Of a stretch of 64,000 bases of DNA, positions 1 to 13,396 are shown piece by piece; positions within the stretch are counted from its first letter, which is position 1; each line of letters opens with the position of its first letter. Source of the DNA: Scatophagus argus (taxonomy: Eukaryota; Chordata; Actinopteri; Scatophagidae); the NCBI RefSeq assembly GCF_020382885.2, contig NC_058496.1:23106501-23170500 (forward strand), in the 5' to 3' direction. Made by a program: the position numbers and the translations under genes. Below the pieces are notes generated by a model. The model made no database searches and was not told where the DNA came from. It was given only the letters and a program-made list of their open reading frames with translations.

Positions 1-101
1 ACACAGAAATCAGCACTGACAGCTTAGAAAATTGTGTGTTATATCTGCAAAATTTACAAGTGATCTTAAAAGTGAATAAGTTTATAAGTAAGTGTCCACA
101 C

Positions 102-3100
102 CTCTCCAAGTTATGAATTCCTTCTTTGAGAACGTTGTTCTCTTCCTGCAGCAGCACGTTCCTCTGCTGAAACGTCTCCAGCTGAGCACCTTGCTGCTCC
201 ACCTGAGAATGAATACAGAATCGTGATAGATAGCAATGGTAGGGCACAGGAGGGCCCAGACCTGGACTCAAACTTGGAATCCTCTTGCTGTGACAGTGCT
301 AGAAATGATCCCAGAACAGAAAAAGAAATCGTAAACCCCTTGGTCTTTAGCCACGCTAAATCAGGTAGCTTGTGAGACAGTCACTTGCAACAGATGGAAG
401 CTGAGAATAAAGCTGAGAAAAGCATTTTTAATGAGTTTCATTTGCTCTGAGAAACAACTCTTATAGCGTGAAGACAAACTCTACAGTATGGATTTTAAAA
501 CTGTCATTCTCTTAAATCTCTTATATCTGCAGCCAGCATTTTAGCTTAATCTGCACAGTCAAGTGAAAAAGACTGAAGGAGACATTTCACTGTCTTCTGC
601 ATGTCTTTGTGGGGGTTAAGTTAGGTACCTTGTGTCGGACTTCAGAGAGGGCGGAGTTGTGCTCCATGTTCCTCCTCTCGTGGACGTCGGCCTCCTCTTT
701 TACGTCTCTGAGCTGCTGCTCGGTCCTCCTCAGTTTGTCAGGCAGAGTCTCGAGGTCTCTGAGTCGGCCCAGGAGCTCCCGCTTCACTTGCTCCTTCTCC
801 CTCTCCAGGCTCAGCTTCGCCTCCCACGCCTCCTTCTGGGTCATCTCCAGCTTCAGGCGGTACTCCTCCGATTCCAGACGAGCCTGCTGGACCTGAACAC
901 GGAAGAATAACATCACTACACACAGTAAATATCAACATGTTCGAGTATATGAAGTCCTTCTCTGAAGAGATTATGCTTTTACAGAGTAAAGGGTTAGTTT
1001 ACAAGTATAGAAAGTATATTTTCTCTGTTCTGTCAGATAGCCATGTCCAGCTCAGCATCACTGGAGCTAAGAGATCTTGTGAGGTTTCTGTGACTTGGGT
1101 GAACTGACCCTTTAGCCAATTCAGTATGATATTACAAGAACTCGCATATCAGTTTGTCTCTATATTCCCTTTGCAACGGTTTTTAGAAAAGCAAACCATT
1201 TAGCAAAAATCTGAAGTTACTTGCCATTTGTTTGAGGAGGGCATTATTTATAGCATTGTGTTCAATATGGATTAATCTGCCAATTATTTTCAGGATTAAC
1301 CATTTAATCTTTCAGCCTATAAAATGTCAAACAATTGTGAAAAATGCTCATCACAGTTTTCCAGTTTCAAATTGTCCAACAAAATCCAAAGAATCTTCAC
1401 TTAACATAAATAACAAAGAAAAGCAACATATTCTGACATTTAAGAAGCAGGAATCAGATAAAGGTTTGACATTTTGACTGAAAAAAATGACTGAAACAGT
1501 TAACTGATTATCAAAACAGTCGGTGGTTGCTAGTCTTCCACTCCACTAACTGTTGCAGCTCTAGTTAACAGGTTTCAGAGCAGCTGTACCTTTTTCTTAT
1601 ATTTCTCCACCAGGTTTTCATGCTTTTTGATTAATGATTTCAGCTGACGGGCTTCAGACTGCAGACTTCTGAGCTTCTCCTCAGATGACGTCATCAGATC
1701 CTAAATATAACATATATTTACAATACATCAGTGCAGTCGAAATACATTTCCTCGAGTCCAGAGAAAGGATGAAACAGCGGAAGAAACTGACAAATATGAG
1801 ATAGGGTTAGTGTTGTCAAAATAAATTACTAGTAAGAACACCAAAATAAATTAAATAAAACAATTTACATTTTGATGACTCATGAACACATAGCTATCAT
1901 CACATAGAGAACACTCATCACATGGCAAATCTCACATCTGCTGTACCTCGAGCCTTTGGTTGTCCAGCTTGGCAGAGGCGTTTTCAGCACTGAGATGATG
2001 GAGCTGATCTCTGAGCTCCTCCCTCTCCGTCCGACTCCTCTCCTCCACCGAATGAAGCTGAGAGTTCAGCTCAGTCACTTGTCTGTGATGGAAGCAGGTA
2101 TGTAACGCTTTTGTGGTGTTGTTGTGACAGCTCTCACCATTTACATGTTTTTTTAAAAATTATTTTCCGGATGTTTATGAAAATATCTTCATGTCAGTTT
2201 TCAACATTGTTTAACTGCAACTGCAAACTAATGTCATTGAAAATTTGTTTAGTTTGGCACATTTGTCTTCACAGCAACAAATATCACAGTATGTAAAACA
2301 ATTAAAGTAAGCATATTTGTTTTGGAAGCATGTTTTTAGAACTTGGTTTTGATTTACAAACTTGTTCAAAAAAGGTTAGAATTATCAAGTTTAATCTGAG
2401 ACCGAAGAGATAGCATCATTTGTGCACGTAATTTTTGTTACATTATTTTGATTATTCAACAAGAGGTTTTAATTTTACTCATTTAAATGTTCACGTAAGT
2501 AAGTAAGTAATAATACGTGACATTACTGTATATCTGTCCTATTTTGCTACAAGTGGAGTGCGACTTCCATCAAAAGCTGCTCCACATGAAGCGCTGATGT
2601 AACACTTGCACATGAATGAATGAACAAATAACAATTCTATCATGAGAAAGTCACCAGAATTAAGTAGGACTGAACATCCTTGACTGTAAACAGGGTCAAA
2701 TAACAGTTTTGCAGCTACAAACTAAACGTGAAAATGCCAAAAAGTGTACTCACAGTCTGAGAGCAAAAATCTCTTCTTCCAGTTGTCCTTTGGCAGCTGC
2801 CTCTTTAGAGTGGCGGAGGCACCACTCACTGGAGGTGGACAGAGCTTGAGCCAACTGGGATTCCTTCAACAAAAAACAAATGTTGTCTTGATATTAGTCT
2901 TTAAAGATATTTTACCCCTGCAGTACATTTATGTTTTAGGACATTTTGCAGAGCATGTCCATCCCCATGATGCATCTGTGCTGCAGTCTGCTGAATGTGC
3001 TGTAAAACTCAGAGTGAAAATAAACTTCTGTAAACTGTCCTCATCTCAGAATCTGATGTTTGTGTGTTTCGCTGGAATATTGCTACTGAACAAGAGCTTC

Positions 3101-6100
3101 ACCAAACTTCTTTTGAACTTGATTTGCATAAAACGTGCTATCAGAGAAGAAAACGTCAACAGTGAGAAGATTTATTTGCATGCAGGAGAAGCCGCAGATA
3201 TGACTGTGGATCATCAACATTTTTTTATGCTTTGTGTACAACTAAGCTACAGGACCCATCCAAAATTTCAGTGTTGTGTGATTTTCAGACAATGTGCTGT
3301 GGACCTCTGAACACTGACCTTCTCCTGCAGTTTAACCCCAAGCTGTCTGGCCGACTCTTCGGTCTGCTCAGCCTGCTCGGTCAGCAGGGCGAGCGCCTCC
3401 TTGTCTTGCCGCCACTCCTCTTCTTTCTCCTCCTCTCTCCGCTGCCTCAGATTCTGCAGCTCCTCCTGCAGAGTCAGCAGCTCCTCCTGCTGCTGCTCAT
3501 GGTTCTGCTGCATCCTCTGCTCCACATGCAGAGAAGGAAAGAGACATCAAGTTTAAAGCATTATAAAAACCCTTACTGGCTGTTCTGACAAGTCTGAAAG
3601 TCAGAAGGTCAAATAAGGTGCATCGTCCGCTTTTCTCAAATACCAAAAGACCAGGTAACACCATAAATGAGCAACTAATAGCAAGAATAGGCAGAACTTT
3701 ATCTACTCCTCCATTATAGATTACCAGTGCAAACCTACTGCATAATGTTCTGGAGTTCCATTTGGCTAGCTATGTTGCAAAGCCATATTTTGACAAAACA
3801 GAAGATTGAAGGAATAATGTATATTTTTAGATAAACAGAGAAGTTTCCACAACCATTTTACACATTTTTCACCATGACTCTGGGCTGAAAAGCTGACTGC
3901 TGCAGCTGTCCTGCACAAAGGAGTGAGCTTGGAACGTTTCAGGGCCTCCTACAGAGACCACAGGGAGAGACTGTATTCCAGTCAGAGTAGACAAAGAAGC
4001 AATAGCTAACACTGTTTGGTACACTGGCCATTTCCCTCTAACACCGACAGCCGAGCACCCGTTTCATTGTCATACAAGTCAGATGAAAACAACTGGTCCA
4101 CATCTGACAGTTGACGTGTGTGTGTTTTATTCACAGACCTGAATCTGAGCAGCCAGATGGGCTTTTTCATCTTCCGCTCTGTTCAGCTCGGATTCCAGAT
4201 GGTTGCGGGTTGACTGCAGGATTCTTGAGAGCTCCTCTGTCGTCTTCGCTTTGTCCTGCCATGACAGAGTGGGGCGAAGTTTGGGGGGGGGGGGGGGGGG
4301 GGGGGTTCTGTTTGTGAACACCTAAACCTTAACACTGTATATGACTCTGTGACAGACACCAACCTTTATCTACCAAGCTATGAGAAATTAAGAGTTGTGT
4401 TAACTTTTCACTTAACCAGTTTAGTAGATCAAACCTTTTCAAAGTCCAAGTGCTCAGCAAGCTTAGATGCCTCTTTCTCCTTGTTGGTGACTTTGGCCAA
4501 AAGTCGCTGCAAGAAATACAAGAAAGTTTTCCTCAGGTGTCTGGTGGCTGATGATGAACGAGCACTGCATCTGACCAGGTGATAATTACTCACAATATTC
4601 TCTGCTTCACTGTCAGCGATTCTCTTTTTTAAGGCATCTTTCTGTTCTGACCACATCAGTGATTCTCTCTGTGGACACAACAGCATAGCAGTGAGATGAG
4701 AAATACTGCATGTTGAAATTTGCTCTCTATGAGCTCTTTTCTACTTCCTGTACCTCATATTCACTCCACTCTCTGAGGAGCTCTCGAAGGCTGTGATTCG
4801 TGTGGTCAAACATCTCTATCTTCTCGAACAGCAAGTCCTGCTGCCGCCCCAGTGAAGTTGCATGCAATATTGATAGTCGCTTGTCCTAAAAAAAATGACA
4901 CATCATATACAGTAAATTATCCTGCTCTTAATGAGCTCGGAGTGATCATATGGTGGAAAGTTTACCTTAGCAAGGCTGTCGACAGTTTCTTTCAGAGCTG
5001 TCAGCTGATTGGTTACTGCTACGCCGTCAATTTCTGCTTCTATAAGTGCTCTCAGGAGCACGGCTGTCTCTCTGTGTTGACCCTTGCAATCTGACCTAAA
5101 AGCAAGACGGAAAAAAAAATCTGACTGAAATACCATCCACCCTCACAAAAAGTTGCCATTATGTCAACATTCGGGGAGTAAGGTGCTGACTTGTGTTCAG
5201 CAGTTTTTCTAACATACTCTATTACATCCTTCAGCCTGTAACTAGCTTCTTCGGCTTGCCAAATCTAAATGTATTGTTTTCTTGTTTATGTTTAGCAAAA
5301 GGTAACAAGAAAATCTGTTTCTGTGCCTCATCTCTGGCAAATATCTCCCTGGTCAAATGTCAGTGAAAAATGGCAAGTGACAAAAAAACATGATGTGTGC
5401 TAAACACTTTATCTTAATGGCTACATTTTCATTTTTAAAGTATTCCGAAAATCAAATCAGCTCAAACAAAAAATCCCCTGAAGTGAAAAGCACAAGACCA
5501 TATGTTTTTTGGAACTGTGTGTCTGGGTTGGTTTGAAATTGAGACATTAGTACAAAGCTTTGTAATTTTACAGCTGTTGAAGAGGCTCTTACTTATTTAA
5601 ACGACAAATGTTTTCTTGCTCTCTGAGTAGGATACTGAGGTTTTTGGACACTGCTGCCAGCTCCTCTTCCTGCTCCTCTGAATCGTGTTGATGTCCGCTT
5701 TCACTTTCTGGTAGGTGCTGCATTCTGTTCCTCTGATAAGATGCAACCAAACAAGACCCATGTTCAGTGACATCACACATAAACAAAGGTTGAACTTGAT
5801 TCACAAAAAGTTTCAAAAATATTCGGTGCCTTCTAAGGGCATTGCAAATCGCAAAACTATATAACTCTCCTGCAGTGTCACAGAAACACTCTGTTAAAGT
5901 ACTGCAACAGCAGTCACGGTCTGACATGATCCTGTATCCATCATCAGTCCTTCTGTCTTATTCCTTCAAGGGTCTCATGGGGGTCAAACTTCTGCGTTGC
6001 ATGTTGCTGTTTCAAATGAACAATCGCACACAGCTAAAAGATGCTATGACAGCTTTGAATGGATAGGAGGTAACTTTAGTCCTTGGTAAACAAGGTGATT

Positions 6101-6878
6101 GTTTCTTTCTCTGTTCTGTTTAAATTCACTTGCAATTCACTTGTTTAAATTTACTTGTAATCCTTTTTTGACCACATTCAGGACTCAGCGCAAAGCCATC
6201 TCAATTGTTAGGGAAGCAAATCTCTGTTAGATTATTCTCCTCTACTTCTCAGGTGTGCTCACTTGCCAGCATATTTATCAGCTTAGGTTGAAAGCACTGC
6301 AGTAAGACCTACAGAGACCTCACACTTGTATGAGCCCACATCTCTTCGGTAAGACAGTCTTCCTGGGGGAATCCACGGCGTCCGCACTCTTGGCCTCCCT
6401 CCATTTCCTATCACCTGGGCATCATTTGTCCTCTTCTGCAGAAAAACAGGATGCATTCAACAGATAAAACACATACGACCTTTTGCGACATGCTCATCGT
6501 CATTATTTAATGCTTTGAATAAAAAGTCGTTACAAGTGGTGTCAATTCTGTTTAAGAATTTTAAAAGGGAAAAGTTACAAGGTACTGCAGAGAACTTTTT
6601 ACACATTAGCTACAACAGTTACATTAGCTACAACATAAAAAATGACAGTGAAACTTTGATCACCATGCATGTATCAGCAATCAAACGATGACCTTCAAAA
6701 ATAAAACGTCAAATTGTATTGGGAGCTTAATAGTGTAACTACTGTGCAATTAAATTGCTGTGTAATTAGTATTAGTAACCTGTGGGGTCTTGTTGGGACT
6801 CCTCCTCATGTGAACATGTACAGGTGTGGTCTCCGGTACATGGACATGAACAGGCGGCGTCGAATCTCGGGTTTTCAT
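102..6878 (-). CDS. odf2: Outer dense fiber protein 2 / cenexin, 5' and central part (3' end off the window)
   Basis: ODF2 is a coiled-coil scaffold of mother-centriole distal/subdistal appendages and of sperm-tail outer dense fibres. Start codon is 6878-6876; the N-terminus MKTRDSTPPVHVHVPE matches the ODF2 start with its TPPxHVHV motif. Exons in gene order: 6878-6780, 6435-6324 (VRTPWIPPG, an ODF2 hallmark), 5732-5593, 5095-4966 (ALIEAEIDGVAVTNQLTALK), 4884-4754, 4668-4594, 4506-4435, 4255-4139, about 3516-3319, 2863-2754, 2082-1947, 1700-1590, 892-629, 202-102. Each has AG/GT borders, and the translations are heptad-rich and co-linear with vertebrate ODF2. The last visible exon ends IHNLER with a donor at 101-100. 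The phases of the 6435-6324 and 5732-5593 exons do not join, so an exon between them was not located. Which teleost paralogue (a or b) this is cannot be told here. Confidence 0.92.
1232..1567. repeat. Fragment of a widespread teleost interspersed repeat in an odf2 intron
   Basis: The stretch reads like a very common fish repeat: a poorly conserved A/T-rich body, then ...AAAATGACTGAAACAGTTAAC, a ...TGATTATCAAAACAG segment and the terminal ...GTTGCAGCTCTAGT. It sits wholly in the intron between the odf2 exons at 1700-1590 and 892-629. I recognise the pattern from teleost genomes generally but cannot name the family without a repeat library. The 81-codon open frame in it has no protein character. 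Confidence 0.55.
4283..4305. repeat. Uninterrupted run of 23 G (C on the coding strand) near an odf2 splice acceptor
   Basis: A pure G homopolymer on the plus strand lies 28-50 nt upstream (in gene sense) of the odf2 exon at 4255-4139. On the transcribed strand it is a poly-C tract where the polypyrimidine tract is expected. Such runs are length-unstable and hard to sequence, so the exact count is uncertain. Confidence 0.9.
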
Positions 6879-7781
6879 TCTTTAGAGACATCACATCAAC
6901 ATTCAGACCGCGTTTAAGATCAACAAAGACCCATGCAAACACATATAAGATAGTGCTGGTTCGTTATTACCGTGCCAAGCTCGGAGTTTCCCCAAGATAA
7001 ATCCCGACTTTTGTCTGTCGAGGGGACGGCTGTTTGGATGGACAAACGATTCCCCAGATTGGTTCGTTTGCAGTATCTCATTCTGTGATTGGTGGAGGCG
7101 AGTTTCTGATATGCGTTGCCCGTGGTAACCACTCGAAATAATGGGTGATTTCTAAACTTAGTGTTAAAATTAATTTATGGCCCCGTCCTTATAAACCAGG
7201 TTAACTACTATCATAGATTTTATTCGATGGAATATATTGTGACATATCATATCATAAAACAATGAAAAAAGCACCATGAAATCGAACATGGTGGTGACCG
7301 TGGGTTTCATCAAAACATACCGTACCGTGTAAATTTAACTACTAGCTAACTTAACTATTTAAATTGCCTTCTTTGTCATAAAGTTAGCTAACACGATTAA
7401 CAATTCATCTGTTCTACAACTAGTAACGGATTGCTCTACTACAAAGTGGAATGTGCGCAGTAGGAAATGGTTGAGATGAGTGCATTTCCTGTTTCTTCCC
7501 GCAGCACTTCCGAACATTTGTTACTTTCCTGTAGAGCGAGCTAATACCCATTTTATTAGCCAGCTGCTGCTTAAGTCCACGAATCACCATAAAGTAGAAC
7601 CGGAATATTAACACTATAAGTCAGTACTTCTTGGTCGAGTTAACATACTTAAGTGATGAATTTGATGTATTTTCGGTTGATATTTGGAAACCACTCATCG
7701 ATTTTCGCTCGATTCACCACTTCTGCTAAAACTGAGTTGCTAGGAGTATAAGCTAGCTACTTTGATGTGAGTGCGAGAGCA
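6879..7781. promoter_or_regulatory. Divergent intergenic region between odf2 (-) and the CULT-domain gene (+)
   Basis: About 0.9 kb separates the two start codons. The odf2-proximal half (about 6990-7135) is GC-richer than its surroundings and carries an X-box (annotated separately) plus two CCAAT-type elements in inverse orientation (GATTGG near 7057-7062 and 7087-7092). The half near the CULT gene is A/T-rich with a few ETS-like CTTCCG/TTTCCT cores around 7480-7530. No TATA box at a convincing distance was seen. Transcription start sites are not determined. Confidence 0.5.
7115..7129. promoter_or_regulatory. RFX-type X-box (ciliary gene control element)
   Basis: The sequence GTTGCC-CGT-GGTAAC is two half-sites in inverted orientation with a 3-nt spacer, fitting the RFX consensus RYYRYY-N(1-3)-RRNRAC. 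It lies about 240 bp upstream of the odf2 start codon. RFX2/RFX3 drive many ciliary and centriolar genes through such sites, which suits ODF2/cenexin. The element is nearly symmetric, so it could also act on the neighbouring plus-strand gene. Binding is inferred. Confidence 0.6.
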
Positions 7782-9373
7782 ATGGCATGCAAGCGGAGCC
7801 GGTGGTTGCTAGTACAGCAGGTCGAGAGGCTAATACTACAGTATGTTTATTTGATGCTCCTGTTTTACCCTGCTGCATACCAGTCCGGTGAGGCGTGTGC
7901 TGCCGTGGCGGAGGAAGCGGGAACCAGCAGCGCCACGCTTATACTGTGCAGGTCGTGCGGACACGAGCTGGCACACGGGACGGACATACACTTCGTTCCC
8001 AGTCGGCTGGCGCTCTCCAGCCGCAACGATACGTTGGTCGGGGGCCGAAGGGTTAATGTCCAACTTTTCGAAAACCCCCATGGACACCAGTTTGAGGTGA
8101 TAACGTTTAGAAAAGCTGACGTTACCCAGCACTGGCCGGCAGATAAACACTTCTCTTGGTTCCCGGGGTTCTCGTGGACGGTGGCCACTTGTCCTCGGTG
8201 TAAAACTCATTTAGGTGGGTACGAACCCCTAACGGTGTAATACTACTGTAGCCCTGTACACATGTATGCAAAACCTTCTACTTAAAGCTAATCATCTGCT
8301 GAAAGTAGTTTCAAACATTTGATGAGGAAGGAACCATGTACTGTGGCATGAGACAGACACCCCTCCTTCTTGAAAGAAACAAATTTTGTTCTGCAAAATG
8401 ATGGACGTTTATGTTTTTAGGCGGTCGTCTGATAACTTTTGTCACTACAAATTTGAGCAAAGCATGCGATAATACTCTCGAAAACTTTTAAGAAATATAC
8501 CAAATGATGAAATGTATACGTTACCTCCACATACTCTAGTAATCGGAATGTAATGACATTAAGACCATATATTTTGCAGCAATAGTATATAAATTCATTA
8601 AACCATAGAACTAACTTACACTCACTTAACTTCATTCACTATTGTTATTAAATATTTATACTCATGCCATAATCTGCCGTAATTGTAAAGCAACTTTTAA
8701 TTAGGAAACTATTAGTAACTTGAATCAAAGGTAAACTTAAGTGATCCACACTCATGTAACTACGTGGAACAAGTAACACTGAACAATAAGCCAAAACTAA
8801 AATTAGCCTAACAAGTGTTAAGTTACACATACCCAAGAACATTCGTAGTAATGTTCTGCTCATATCTTCGCCACACTTTGTTATAGCCAGGATTTAGTGT
8901 AGTCAAGTAATAAGTCATAAATGTGTAGGTAGACATACTTCATTAAAGATTCTTATTAAATACATATACTGTTTGTTGTGATCGGGGTGGTATCATATTT
9001 AGGAGTAAGAGAACTAAATTAAAATCTCTTCAAAGAAAAAAAGTTGTTTACACTAAACAGGCAATACGAATAAAAGTTTCATCCTTTACAGGCAAACGTT
9101 CCACTTGTTTGAGTCTACGTGCTAAATTTTATAAAACAAAATATTGTGTGGTGCCCATGTAAAGAATTTAACAAGTTATTATTTGCACTTGAGATGACAT
9201 ATTTGTTTTTTTTCCCAGGTTGGGCCTTCCAGCCCAGTGACTGGCCAGATATAATCACAAAAACCACCTTTGAGGAGTCGAAGCACACCTTCTTGGCTTT
9301 GATCGCTCATCGTCTTTTAACAGAAGACTTCGCTTCAAGCCTGCTAATGACTCCAAAATCCTTTGTGAGCTGA
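7782..9373 (+). CDS. Secreted/luminal CULT-domain protein (cereblon thalidomide-binding-domain type), two exons
   Basis: Exons 7782-8214 and 9219-9373 (donor GTGGGT at 8215, acceptor TTTCCCAG) join inside a Gly codon to give 195 residues. The ATG at 7782 was chosen because the further upstream open frame has only a GTG. Residues about 17-32 are hydrophobic (LILQYVYLMLLFYPAA), a possible signal peptide or anchor. Residues about 53-150 are a CULT domain: zinc-type cysteines Cys56/Cys59 and Cys137/Cys140, and the three tryptophans that form the cereblon drug/degron cage, Trp126 (HFSWFPG), Trp132 (FSWTVA) and Trp146 (LGWAF). Asn82 (NDT) is a potential N-glycosylation site. No Lon-like domain or DDB1-binding part is present, so this is not cereblon itself. 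Secreted stand-alone CULT proteins are known in animals; their ligand is not established. An AATAAA follows at 9431. Confidence 0.88.
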
Positions 9374-9430
9374 TGGACTGTGACTGTACAATAATCCCAG
9401 GTGCCTTTGCTGTTGCCTAGATCTCTTTAA

Positions 9431-9436
9431 AATAAA
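9431..9436 (+). terminator. Poly(A) signal AATAAA of the CULT-domain gene
   Basis: A canonical AATAAA lies 58 bp after the stop codon of the plus-strand gene, giving a very short 3'UTR. Cleavage is expected near 9450-9460, almost touching the opposing set 3' end. Confidence 0.65.
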
Positions 9437-9484
9437 TGTCTATGCACCCACTTCAAAACTCCCACACACATATACACATTAAGA

Positions 9485-9490
9485 TTTATT
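9485..9490 (-). terminator. Poly(A) signal AATAAA of set (minus strand)
   Basis: TTTATT on the plus strand is AATAAA in set sense, about 0.84 kb past the set stop codon. The 3'UTR between (about 9470-10325) is A/T-rich, contains C- and A-runs (A-rich tract about 10206-10241) and holds no other gene. The opposing gene's poly(A) signal is 49 bp away. Confidence 0.6.
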
Positions 9491-10325
9491 ATTTTAACAA
9501 AGCAAGTTGTACACCTCAAATTTAAAACAGTTTCTTTTCCCCCCAGCGGAAAAGGAAAGTGTGATTAAGTAAATTCTATGAGATAACAGGTTTGTTTTAC
9601 CCATGAAGCAGTGGGGGCCAAAATTTACAAGCTTGATTTTTTTTTCCATTTTGTTCTTTATTAAAAATGTCATTTCAAATCTCATGGATATCTGTAAAAC
9701 AATACAATGAAAAAAAAAGTCCCATAGAAATGGTGTCAAAATAACCACTCTCCCCAATAACCAACATACTCCTGCCCCTCCCCAGCTTACCCCACCCCCC
9801 TCCCACTAAACATTACAAGTCAAAGGAATGAGCTGGTACTCGTTAACCACATAGGGGAAAAATAACAGTTTTTGCAAGGGATCAACACCCCAAATGGAGA
9901 GAGAAAAAAATATGGAGAAAAAATATTGAGGTAAACTAGCGCTGGGTCACTACACCATGGCTTTAGTCAATTTACCATATAACCTTTAACAGGAGGAATT
10001 CTGTGTGAATTGTCTTCAAATTCTACTCAGGATGCCGTGCTGATTCTATTTTTATACTTTTTATTATTATTTTCGAGATGACTTTTGGGATGGTACTCAC
10101 AATTCAGGGCAAAGTGCCATTGGCCTAAGATGAGTCAAAGGAGAACATAACATGGCACCGACAGGTGTAGAGGCCTCAGAATGGAAAATGAAGCACACAC
10201 GGATTAAAAAAAAAGAAAAAAAAAAAGGAAAAGAAAAAAAATTAAAACCTTTGCTCCCGAATGTGAGTGGAAAAACCAAACAGGGAATAGAAAGTTGAGG
10301 GTCTCTGGGTAGATGATGTTATTTC

Positions 10326-13396
<3,071 letters not shown>

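Noticed and set aside
2744-3310. 188-codon plus-strand open frame
   Set aside because: It runs antisense over an odf2 exon and its introns, with no domain-like sequence; odf2 on the minus strand explains the open part.
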